Shown: positions 11,951 through 19,540 of the stretch, piece after piece
Numbering within the stretch: the stretch's first letter is position 1
Layout of the letters: every line of letters starts with the position of its first letter
Program-made: the position numbers and the translations under genes
Assembly: GCA_018136815.1 (NCBI GenBank)
Contig: JADDIW010000100.1
Span: 1 to 25,000 of the forward strand
From: Isochrysis galbana
Lineage: Eukaryota > Haptophyta > Isochrysidales > Isochrysidaceae
Reading direction: 5' to 3'
Length of the DNA stretch: 25,000 nt
The notes under the pieces: model-generated
Seen by the model: only the letters and a program-made list of their open reading frames with translations
Databases searched by the model: none
What the model was told of the DNA's origin: nothing

Positions 11951-12578
11951 GCTGACGGGCTTCAGCCTGTCAGCATCTCTGAAGTCGTCTCCTCCGCCGC
12001 GCCTGCCGCTGGCTTCGCCCCTTCCTCACTGCCCTCAGACCCTATGGGTCTGCCCGTCTGCCCAATTCGTCATGGGCCAGTCTAGAGTCTAGAAGTCCCA
12101 GGCCTAAGTTGGGGCCGTCTTGCGTGGCTCCTTCTATCGGAGCTTCCGGGTGGTTGATCCATTGGATCTTGCTTGCGGCCAGTCCTGTGTGGTTCGTGGT
12201 TCGTCCATAGGATAAGGTCAGTCTGTTTCGTTAGGTGGCGGTGGAACCATTGGGGGGGGGTCTATCTATTGTCGTGCCGGAGGACCAAGACGCTTATGCT
12301 CAACCGCAACCGGATCGGCCCGGCGGACGTGCAACGCCTGTGCGAGCTCGCGCGGAGCTTTCGGCTGTCGTCTGTCGTCGGTGGACCTCTCTTGCAACCC
12401 GATTGGCGCGGAGAGCCAGCCAACGCTCTCACAGCTAAGGAAGCTCGGAAGCTCAAGATGCAGGTCACCCTGCCGCCTGGTGTGATCAGTGATCAGGATG
12501 CGCGGGAAGAGTCGTCGAATGACAAGCGAGAACGAACACCCAAGTAATTATAACTTTTGATGGCCCGCACCGAGTGGG

Positions 12579-12619
12579 GGGTCGAACACCCTGGTAATTA
12601 TGATTCGGGTGTTCGACCC
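12579..12619. repeat. Perfect 13-base hairpin
   Basis: GGGTCGAACACCC (12579-12591) and GGGTGTTCGACCC (12607-12619) are perfect reverse complements with a 15-base loop. On each side lies a copy of ACTTTTGATGGCCCGC (about 12553 and 12641), so the hairpin is framed by a direct repeat about 88 bases apart. A stem of this quality could be a terminator-like structure, a small-RNA precursor or the end of a mobile element. Confidence 0.8.
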
Positions 12620-13724
12620 GTATTCGGGTAGGTGCACCGGGACTTTTGATGGCCCGCTAGCCCGCACCTTAAACCTGAGGTCTAGTACTTTTTTCATCCC
12701 GTCCCCCCCATGTTGGTACAAAACTCTAGGAGTTCCCACACTTTGGAGGGTGAACCGGCAACTCACCACCCCTCATTTCAGGCCTCCTCCGGGTGCACTG
12801 AGGCCCCTTTTTTCAACCTCCATCCACCTCATTTTATTCCGAACAACATCCACGGGAGTGGTAGGGCGTGGGTTCATGAGAATGGAACTTGGTCTGAGCG
12901 GCCCTCTCCCCTCCTGTGCTGATACATTCATACATATATGCCTACATCAAAAGATCCAAGTGAGATACCAGATGGAGCAGAAAAAGAGGAGGCCACATAA
13001 TTGTCAAATGGCACTTGCAGCCACACTACAACTTGGTTGCTTCTTCAAAGTGAGATTGGGCCATCATCAACGTTCGGCCATCATCCGGAAGCCTTGCGGA
13101 TACTCCCATCGTGCATCAACTGCCGGCCATCCGGGAAGACTTTGGTCACTCCTTCAGGTAAAGGTGCGGGCGAGAGCATATTAGCCAAAGCTGGATTCTC
13201 GCGGGCAAGCCGTTGTTCACTTGGTCTTTCAACATAGTAGACGTACCTGGATGGCAAGGGCGGCCGCGTGTCACGCGTGGGAGTAGTGTGGTCAACAGCC
13301 CTGCACCCTGAGCGGCTGACCAACCGTTCCGCATGAACAAGTGGTCGCGGCAGTGCCACATGCGGAGTGGCACCATCTGCACATGACGGCAAGGCTGGTC
13401 AGCCAGCGCTCACCAGAGATAGGCACCGAGTACGCTGACAGTAGTGGCCGGCATGGTCCAGTGTAACTTGTTGGTTCCGAATACCCTGAGCCGCGCTGCC
13501 TCCAGCTTGGGGTCCGGTCTGGTGCATAGAGATCGTCGAGCAAGCCACATCATCCGGCCGTCGCGCGTCGGCCCGTCGGCGCGGCGGGCGCTCTACGCGC
13601 GTTCCTTCTGGCCTCTCGGTTTACTTTAGTAGTATCTATTTTCCCATGTGGACATGTGGACTCATTTCGTCAAGAATTGTGATCGTAGATCCATGGCCAT
13701 GGCGGTCGTTGCATCAATCATTGC
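12620..13724. other. Non-coding interval, possibly decayed retroelement DNA
   Basis: I see no secure gene. A minus-strand frame at 13081-13392 contains RYVYYVERPSEQRLARENPA and looks protein-like, but it matches no family I can name. It lies downstream, in the minus sense, of the integrase relic at 13725-14141, so it may belong to the same decayed retroelement. Confidence 0.4.
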
Positions 13725-14141
13725 TTACCATTCAATGTGAGTCACGTGTTGGAAATGTTGGCGCGGGTGCGACATGAAGACGACCAGCTTATCGTAACCC
13801 GAAACTCCAGGCAGGAAGTTGTGAGTGGGAGCAAGCGAGAGCACATCGCAGTAGATCTAGATCACATCAAAGGGGGAGGTGCCCGCCGAGAGACCGGAGG
13901 GCGACGCTAGAGACCTAGGTAGCGGCTTGGCGAGGGTGTATTCGTGGCATTCCCGGACGTAAGAAACAATGTCGGACGATATGCCAGGCGAGTAGACCCG
14001 AGTACCACTCCGAGTACGAAGTACGAAGAAGACCGGAGCATTCTGGATTATGGAAACTCCGAGATGACTGGAGCGATCCTTGTAGGCCAAGAGCCTCAAG
14101 GCTGGGCCCCCACATCGCCGTGACCGAGGTCGCGACGTCAC
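13725..14141 (-). pseudogene. Ty3/gypsy-type retrotransposon integrase relic
   Basis: In one minus-strand frame the region reads HLGVSIIQNA, then YSPGISSDIVSYVREC and LAKPLPRS, then SPFDVI, a TAG stop (13857-13859), and DVLSLAPTHNFLPG with GYDKLVVF. This order matches the H2C2 zinc region (H.G...., W.PG...D...YV..C..C..K) and the start of the integrase core (PFDVI.MD, then GYD.LVVFVDR) of gypsy-type polyproteins. The second zinc-binding Cys is replaced (CHEY), a stop interrupts the frame, and the frame ends at TAA (13725-13727) soon after the core begins. No reverse transcriptase or LTR is seen nearby. This is a degenerate fragment; family-level assignment is moderate. Confidence 0.6.
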
Positions 14142-14793
14142 ACACTGAAAGCCACTGGAAGGCTCGCCCCAGTCCCCTCACGCACGCTAGACGCTAGGCC
14201 CAAAGCCCAAAGTATCGGCATATATGGGGCCGAGGCCGAGCGCCGAGCCCATCGGAAACCGAAGACTAACGAATGGGGGGGGAGCGGGAGTGGGGGCAAG
14301 CGAGGGGTAAGCAGGGCGATGTCGGGGTCTCCCTTCGTAGGGTAGTGGTATAGTAGCAGTAGCCCGGCTGCTTTTCAAGAGTTTTTTCAAAGGCATAGCC
14401 GTGAGTGTCCCTTGTCCAATTCCAATTCCTCCACCATTACATTCATAAGGAGCCCTCTTACACTCCACGGTCCCGGACTCACAGCCTCACCCGCACTGCA
14501 TGTCACAATACAGATACGGGAGGCCCGGGGGTTCCACAACATCAGCCCGGGGGGTTCCACAACATCACAACACCACCGACATACAGCTTCTCGCTTCGGT
14601 GCGAGACGTCCGCGACGGCATCCATTCTCCTCCAGGCCAATTTGAAGTAAACTTCCATATGGTGTCATCCAGAATATGGTCGAATCAAACAGACGAGGTT
14701 GCGTCAGATCTTCACATCCCGCCGGCAACGCGACGGACAGGGAGTTCGGCGCACAAATCGACCGCGAATACGGGTCATTCACCCATGCCATCA
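14142..14793. other. Interval between integrase relic and unrecognised gene
   Basis: A roughly 22-base near-tandem duplication (GGGGGTTCCACAACATCA twice) lies at 14524-14566. A minus-strand frame at 14387-14812 (141 codons) starts just after a TTTCCGCAG acceptor-like site. It could be a 3' continuation of the gene at 14794-15870, but its phase does not join with the nearest donor sites I can find. Otherwise I see nothing here. Confidence 0.4.
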
Positions 14794-15870
14794 TCACCAT
14801 GCTGACCTCCATGCCCGAGGTGAACCTGCGGAAAGGGAGTATCCTCCTTTTCCTAGAGAAATACCGGCAGCCTTGACCGTCCCATCATCGAGCCATTTGC
14901 TGGTATCTTTCGTGCGGGCAGCACGCGCTGATGACGCCCGCGTAGTCCCACTGACAGAAGCTATCCCGGTGGAGCTGCCCGAGGCATGGGGAGTTGTGGA
15001 GGGTATCCTTGGCATATGGCGCGGGTGCAACCGAGGCACCACAGGTTTTGGCAAGTCTCGCTGAGTGCCCCATGGGTTGAGTAAACCCCCATTGGCATGA
15101 TATTGACTGGCTGCCGCGTGCTTGGCCATCATAGAAGCGATGACTTCCGGAGGAGGGTCGTCAAAGTCCGTACGCCATGGATAGTGGACAAGGTACTGAC
15201 CCTCAGTGCGCCTACCAGCCTCATTAGATTCAACCTCTACTTGTTGGTGAGCCTCTCGAGCAAGATGGAGAAAGTCAATATAGGTCTTTCCAGACCGCCA
15301 ATTTGCAGCAGCAGCCTTCTGGGATGCGGCGGCGGGTGGACCCGCCCCTGCGCGGCGGGGCGATGTCTGTTTAGCAGAAGCAACGCTGGAGGAGTGCACC
15401 GAGGGCTTGCGCTCTTGCTCGCCAGCTGCTCGTGCAATGGCAGCTCCCAGCGCGCGTTTGATGGCTTCAGCATTTCGGCCTTTGTTTAAGATTCGGGTGT
15501 CATGGTCTGATATCTCAAGCACCGTTGGTTCATGCCTCGGCCTTTCGAGTTCCTTATTGGTGGCTGTAGCATCGCTGTGTGCCGCATCTTCGACTCGGCC
15601 ACTTCTCGCGTGGCGGTCAACGTTCTTCCTGCGTGCATCACGGCTGGCATTCGATGCAGCGAGTACAGCAGCGAGACGAGTTGGTGGCATATACGACGTG
15701 AGGGGCATAGTCGGTTGCTTGTACACTTTTTGGTTGTTGTGCTGCGCAATCCGCTGAGCCCTCTCCTCCTGCCGCAGCTGCCCGCGCCAGCTAGAGAGCT
15801 GCTGGCTTGTCGTGAGAGGGATGCAGTGGATTTCACGCCGTCCCATACTTTCGAAGGAGTACATGAGCAC
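14794..15870 (-). CDS. Unrecognised protein (358 aa candidate)
   Basis: I do not recognise this protein. The frame is open for 358 codons with protein-like composition. An N-terminal charged helix-prone part (QLRQEERAQRIAQHNNQKVY, about 31-50) is followed by a basic region around 75-95 and an Ala-rich linker (about 140-190). The best-defined block is at about 190-275: WRSGKTYIDFLHLAREAHQQ, then HYPWRTDFDDPPPEVIASMM and NPWGTQRDLPKPVV. The last 20 codons may be intronic read-through, because a TTTCCGCAG acceptor lies near the end. Met3 or Met9 could be the start. Its 5' flank is the GA-rich (CT on plus) tract at 15990-16300. Confidence rests on frame length and composition, as no family match is claimed. 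Confidence 0.5.
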   Translation of the reverse strand: MLMYSFESMGRREIHCIPLTTSQQLSSWRGQLRQEERAQRIAQHNNQKVYKQPTMPLTSYMPPTRLAAVLAASNASRDARRKNVDRHARSGRVEDAAHSDATATNKELERPRHEPTVLEISDHDTRILNKGRNAEAIKRALGAAIARAAGEQERKPSVHSSSVASAKQTSPRRAGAGPPAAASQKAAAANWRSGKTYIDFLHLAREAHQQVEVESNEAGRRTEGQYLVHYPWRTDFDDPPPEVIASMMAKHAAASQYHANGGLLNPWGTQRDLPKPVVPRLHPRHMPRIPSTTPHASGSSTGIASVSGTTRASSARAARTKDTSKWLDDGTVKAAGISLGKGGYSLSAGSPRAWRSAW

Positions 15871-15989
15871 TCCGCGCAGCCCAGCAACAGTAGTAGTCCA
15901 CAGCTGCCTGGGCGAGCTCTCTCGCTCCGCCTCACTGCCGTTCGCCGCGGCGCCCGTGCCGTTTCAGCAGAGGAGACGGCCCTCTCTCT

Positions 15990-16127
15990 CTCTCCCCCCT
16001 CTCTCTATCCCTCATTCTTACTCTCTCTCTCTCTCTCTCTCCCCTCCCCCCCCCCCGTCTCTCTTGCTCTCACTCTCCCTTCCCCCCCCCCCTCCCCCTC
16101 TCCCCCCCTCTCTCTATCCCTCATTCT

Positions 16128-16184
<57 letters not shown>

Positions 16185-16320
16185 CCCCCCCCCCCCCCGC
16201 CCCCCCCCCCCGCCTCCCCCCCCCCCCCCCTCTCCCCCTCCCGCCCTCTCCCCCCCCGCTCTCCCTCTCTTCATACTTTGTACTTCTCTCTCTCTCTCTT
16301 CTCTTTCTCTCCCTGCCTTT
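15990..16320. repeat. Long CT microsatellite and poly-C tract with internal duplication
   Basis: The plus strand is almost pure pyrimidine. A TC repeat of about 26 units runs at 16131-16181, followed by 17 C and more C runs to about 16230. The unit CTCTCTATCCCTCATTCTTA occurs twice, starting at about 16001 and 16110, so a block of about 109 bases has been duplicated within the tract. It lies between the 5' end of the unrecognised minus-strand gene and the transposon. Confidence 0.9.
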
Positions 16321-16427
16321 CTCTGTCTATCTTTCTCTCATACATAAAGAAGGAAACGTCATGTAACGAAAGGAACTTCTCTTACGGGTCATGTGAGCAC
16401 TAAGTTGAAGAGCTGATAGAGACATAA

Positions 16428-16440
16428 GAGGGTTTTTGCA
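16428..16440 (+). repeat. Left terminal inverted repeat of the Harbinger-like element
   Basis: GAGGGTTTTTGCA matches the reverse complement of 18577-18589 exactly and is immediately preceded by TAA. Confidence 0.8.
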
Positions 16441-16459
16441 GGGCTCAAGAAGGTCCCAA

Positions 16460-16512
16460 CAAGAGGCCCCCTCAATAGCACCTGGGCGCTCTTGGGGCTC
16501 TATTGGGGCCTC
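16460..16512. repeat. Subterminal palindrome at the transposon left end
   Basis: GAGGCCCCCTCAATAG and CTATTGGGGCCTC form a near-perfect inverted pair about 20 bases apart, close to the left terminus. Related CAATAG motifs recur at 16544-16549 and in the right subterminal region. These are candidate binding sites for the element-encoded Myb-like protein or transposase. Confidence 0.6.
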
Positions 16513-16605
16513 GTTGCAAAAGGTGAAACGCGCGTTCTCCTCTTCAATAGTGGCTCGACTTGCCTTCTCCTCTGCAGTTCACGGGGAGACGGGGAGGGGC
16601 GCGCG

Positions 16606-17404
16606 ATGCCGACGCGCCCCTTCACCGCGCAGGAGTTGGAGGATGCAGAGCTGGCCATGCTCCTGGCCCAGCTGAGGCGCAATTGGCGCCGGCGCCATCT
16701 TGGACGGCTGGAGTTTGCACACCGCGCATCCGAGCGCGTCGAGCGCGTCCTGCTTGCGCTTGCAGCAGAGACGCTCTCGCGCTCCATGCGCTCACGCATT
16801 GGCCCAGAGCGTCTCTCGCTGGCGAGGCTGCAGCGGGAGGCAGCGGATGTTGGCGCGGGCGATGGTGTGCAGTCGCGCGACATTTATGCGCGCTTCGGCT
16901 TCCGGCTCGAAGACCTGCCCAGGGTCATTGAGGCCCTCCGAGCCCCCGCAGGCTTCCGCCTCCAGGGGCGGCACGTCATGAGCGGCGAAGAGGCATTGCT
17001 CATTGCCCTTCGCCGCTACAAGACCGCAGGTGCGTGGTGCCCATGCACACGTGCACGTTCTGTGCACACATGCACACGCGCGCCTGCAACGCCGTGTCAC
17101 ACCCAACCACCCCTGCAATTTGCCTCAACAGGCAGCGCAATTTCGTTGTGTTGGGAAACGGGTAGAAGTGAGTCCGCCATTTCGGTGGCTCATCACGCAG
17201 TTGTGCAACACATTCACCACACCTTTCCTCACCTGATTGACTCCCGTAGCTTGTCGTGTTTTGCACCCCTCTTCCCTCGGTTTGCTGCGGCGTTTGTTAC
17301 GGCTGGAATTCCCCTCCCCAACCCCCAACTTGGTCGGGTTTGTTGATGGCAAGTTGTGGAAAGTGGCGCGTCCCGTGCGAGCTCAAGCCCCGTCAAGTCG
17401 CTGA
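16606..17404 (+). pseudogene. PIF/Harbinger-type transposase, N-terminal half, frameshifted and truncated
   Basis: Exon 1 is 16606-17029, a GT-AG intron of 102 bases runs from 17030 to 17131, and exon 2 starts at 17132. The intron is a multiple of three, so the frame stays open if it is retained. The protein reads an Arg-rich N-terminus, then RDIYARFGFRLEDLPRVIEA, SGEEALLIALRRYKT, then (after splicing) GRSESAISVAHHAVVQHI, RFAAAFVTAGIPLPN. That order matches the helix-turn-helix region preceding the catalytic core of DDE_Tnp_4 transposases. The main frame stops at 17346. One base over, near the C-rich run at about 17317-17327, the frame gives LVGFVDGKLWKVARPV. Its Asp (17345-17347) fits the first catalytic residue of the DDE triad. 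That frame stops at 17402-17404, and the rest of the catalytic domain (second Asp and Glu) is missing. Confidence 0.72.
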
Positions 17405-17620
17405 AGTTGTCGGCGGTGGAGTCCGCGTACTCAATGATGTAGGTCTCGATGCCAATCCTCGGCGGCAGGTTGGCGGACGGCACTGCAGTGCTCCCGTTGA
17501 GACTAGACGTGTCGGACGGGGTGGTATTGCCTCGGGCTCGACCCCCGCGTGACCCACTCGCCGCCTGAGTGCACGGAAGGGCACGAGAAGGCAGACTTGT
17601 GAGGTGTGAGGCACGCGACG

Positions 17621-18309
17621 CTAGCGTGGTGTTAGGGGCCGCTGCGTCACATGCACGAGCACCTCAAGCTCCTCCGGTGACAACGTCTTGTATGCAGCTT
17701 TGGCTGCCGCATCCTGCGCGGCGTGCACGGACTGCTCTGCCGCCTGCGCGGCCTTCCGCCCAGCCGTTGCGTCCGCTGCCTCGCGCATGAGGGTGTGTAC
17801 ATCGACGATCAAGGCCTCGTACTCCGTCAGCTTTGCCTCCGACTTCGTGTTGTACGTGTTGGTCGCATCATCAACCTCGATCGGCTCCTTCTGCTCCTTG
17901 CCCTGGGTGTACAGGTGGCTGTCTGCCTGAGGAGCATCGCGCGGGCGGAGGGGAAGAGGAGTCAGTGGTGCGAGGGGCGCCACGTGCCGCGGTGTCGCCG
18001 TGCGCCCCTCAGCCCCCCTCTCCTCACCTGCACCCATCCCCTTACAGAGGTGATGACCGACGTGTACGTCGACTTGATGGGGTTGTCCTTGAACTCGGGG
18101 GCGTGCATGTTCAGGGTGGGGATGATGCCGTGCTCAGCGTTCGTCCACACGTCGAGCTGCGACACGAACTCCTCCCCCACCTTCGCGTCCTTGGCCGTGA
18201 GGAACGCAACTTTCCCTGTCGCCACTATTTGCGTAAGCAACGCAACCTTCTTCTCCTCGGTCCAGTTGTAGCGTGAACGCTTTGCCTGCATGCGCAACGC
18301 AACACGCAA
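17621..18309 (-). CDS. Myb/SANT-like protein of the Harbinger-like element
   Basis: The minimal model has two exons: 18309-18028, a GT-AG intron of 101 bases (17927-18027), and 17926-17621, giving 195 aa (189 aa from the ATG at 18291). The N-terminal Myb/SANT-like domain shows RYNWTEEKKVALLTQIVATG and, later, the second-half residues LDVWTNAEHGI and FKDNPIKSTYTSVI. The C-terminal half is acidic then helical (EALIVDVHTLMREAADATAG), suggesting a coiled coil. PIF/Harbinger elements usually carry such a Myb-like gene, whose product helps the transposase reach the nucleus and bind the ends. A third exon may replace the last residues: an acceptor before 17564 opens a frame containing IGIETYIIEYADSTADNFSD, joined to a donor at about 17662 or 17650. 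An upstream exon cannot be excluded, because GCATGCAG at 18290 also looks like an acceptor. Confidence 0.68.
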
Positions 18310-18576
18310 GTGTGTGGGTGGTGAGTGGTGAGTCGTGGGGCTGCGTGCTGCGCCATGCCTCGCCCACGCGTGCGGACGCGGTGCGGCTTCGGTGAGGGCA
18401 GTGCATCTCCTTGCGGTGCGGCGCGGCCTCGCGCACCCTCTCCATTGTTGAGGTCACCGGGAGCCCTCAATAGTGCCCCACTGCGCTTAGTTAGTGGAAC
18501 GCTCTCAATACGTGTCTCCACAGCGCGACTTGTTGAGTCGCTCTATTGCGACCTTGTTGAGAGCCTATTGCGCCGT

Positions 18577-18589
18577 TGCAAAAACCCTC
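18577..18589 (-). repeat. Right terminal inverted repeat of the Harbinger-like element
   Basis: TGCAAAAACCCTC is the exact inverse of the left terminus at 16428-16440. Inside it, the right subterminal region (18440-18576) holds several CAATAG/CTATTG and CAACAAG/CTTGTTG motifs. Confidence 0.8.
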
Positions 18590-18638
18590 GATAAGTAGAG
18601 AGTCTTGCTTTAGCTGCCTAGTGACCGGGGCGAGTGAA

Positions 18639-18668
18639 ACGTTCGTTCGTTCGTTCTTTCGTTCGTCT
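18639..18668. repeat. TTCG tetranucleotide microsatellite
   Basis: GTTCGTTCGTTCGTTC continues into a diverged TTTCGTTCGTC, then a short CT run. Confidence 0.85.
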
Positions 18669-18782
18669 CTCTCTGTCACCATGATGGCGGCACGCAAGAA
18701 ACAAGAGCCGATGGCAAGGCTTAGAACTTATAGCATCGTAGGGAATGTTGTTAGCTTGTTAGCTAGCGTCCCTAGCCACATA

Positions 18783-18910
18783 CACCGGACGAACCGTGCG
18801 CCGACCGCGCATACCCCCGTCTCGGGGTAGGGGCTATGTTGCCGTCGAAGGGCTACGGTCTACGGTCTCTCAGCTCTAAGGTTATACTCACACAACCAGA
18901 AAACTCTGAC
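18783..18910 (+). repeat. Dispersed repeat, copy B
   Basis: This 128-base segment aligns by eye with the reverse complement of 7748-7865. It keeps CACCGGACGA, CCGACCG, ACCCCC, CGGGGTAGGGGCT, ACGGTCTC and AGAAAACTCTGAC in order and with similar spacing. It lies 190 bases outside the transposon's right end. No ORF is shared by the copies. Confidence 0.75.
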
Positions 18911-19273
18911 GCTCCCCCATCGCCTCAGGCGAAACCGTAATTCTCCCAATCGTTGCCATTCTCATTCTGAATCCATTCTCGAGAAAGGTGGAGGAGCTTG
19001 AGTTTTCGCTCAGCCGTACACCGCCAGCGTGGTTGCTTCCTATTGGGTTGCTCCTGCGCGTTGTTGGGCGAGTGGGTCAGGGTCAGTGAGGCGCGGGCAG
19101 CGACACTGCTCGGACATGTGCCTCGCGTCGGCGCATACCTACGCCCAGCAGCTGCCTCCATGCACGGCAGGGCAAGCTGCGAGAGGGGGCGAGCGCACCT
19201 CGGTGCTGGCCATCGCTGCGGAGACGCGCAGGCGCACACAGACCGTTGTTGGGTTTGGGCGCCGACCCGATAT

Positions 19274-19292
19274 CCCCCCCCCCCCCCCCCCC
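19274..19292 (+). repeat. Poly-C run
   Basis: An uninterrupted run of 19 C lies in the 5' flank of the RAD60-like gene. Its exact length is prone to sequencing error. Confidence 0.9.
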
Positions 19293-19540
19293 ACTAGAGG
19301 AGAGAAAGAGGTCGAGACTCAACAGCGCGACTTGCCACTTCGCCGCGGTAGAGTCATATGTTGAGTCATATATTGAGTCAAACCCCCCCCCCTGTGAATT
19401 CTCGAAATCAAGTATCCGCCTCCCCTCCTCCCCCCTCCTCTCCCCTCTCTCTGCCCCCCACAACCACACACTGGCCGCCCTCTCTGGGAGCCCCGCGCGC
19501 CCGCGCGCGGGTCCCACATCTGGTGCGCGCGAGGGCTGCG

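Larger units (their letters stand above)
9884..12578. other. Non-coding, repeat-bearing interval
   Basis: No gene is supported. Visible items include an imperfect hairpin at 10470-10526 and two copies of TTAGGTTTAAT-like sequence near 10926 and 10987. Long overlapping ORFs at 11065-12085 come from GC-rich, CTCGCTCT-type repeats. The 11690-11950 part has an inverted relative near 24570-24800. An ORF at 12173-12547 includes one leucine-rich-repeat-like motif. Confidence 0.6.
16428..18589. mobile_element. PIF/Harbinger-like DNA transposon
   Basis: The left end GAGGGTTTTTGCA (16428-16440) is the exact inverse of TGCAAAAACCCTC (18577-18589), giving 13-base terminal inverted repeats on a 2.16-kb element. 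ATAAG occurs at both borders (16424-16428 and 18591-18595), consistent with a target duplication, though its register is offset by about two bases. A TAA/ATA-type 3-base duplication as in Harbinger elements is possible. Inside are a DDE-type transposase relic on plus and a Myb/SANT-like gene on minus, the gene pair typical of PIF/Harbinger. Both subterminal regions carry repeated CAATAG and CAACAAG motifs. The transposase lacks most of its catalytic domain, so this copy is probably non-autonomous. Confidence 0.8.
18590..19540. other. Interval upstream of the RAD60-like gene
   Basis: No gene is supported. It holds a TTCG tetranucleotide array (18639-18666), the second copy of the dispersed repeat (18783-18910), a run of 19 C (19274-19292) and a 12-base near-tandem GAGTCATAT repeat (about 19351-19380). 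A pyrimidine-rich stretch (about 19420-19460) precedes the start codon at 19541. A 50-codon frame begins at 18681 in a good start context, but nothing else supports it. Confidence 0.5.

Noticed and set aside
11328..12085. Frames of 138-206 codons on both strands
   Set aside because: They coincide with GC-rich and CTCGCTCT-type repeat DNA that recurs at 24570-24800, and no protein domain is seen.
12603..12640. T-arm-like sequence (GTTCGAC) suggesting a tRNA
   Set aside because: The stem is part of the 13-base hairpin. No acceptor, D or anticodon stems can be laid out around it.
12600..13184. 194-codon plus-strand frame
   Set aside because: It begins inside the hairpin/direct-repeat unit and has no recognisable motif or supporting structure.
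14387..14812. 141-codon minus-strand frame after a TTTCCGCAG site
   Set aside because: I could not find a donor that joins it in phase to the upstream gene, and it contains a tandem duplication. Kept only as a possible 3' exon.
17030..17131. Reading straight through the transposase intron
   Set aside because: The frame is open because the intron is 102 bases, but its Cys/Thr/His/Pro-rich translation and GTGCGT...CAACAG borders fit an intron.
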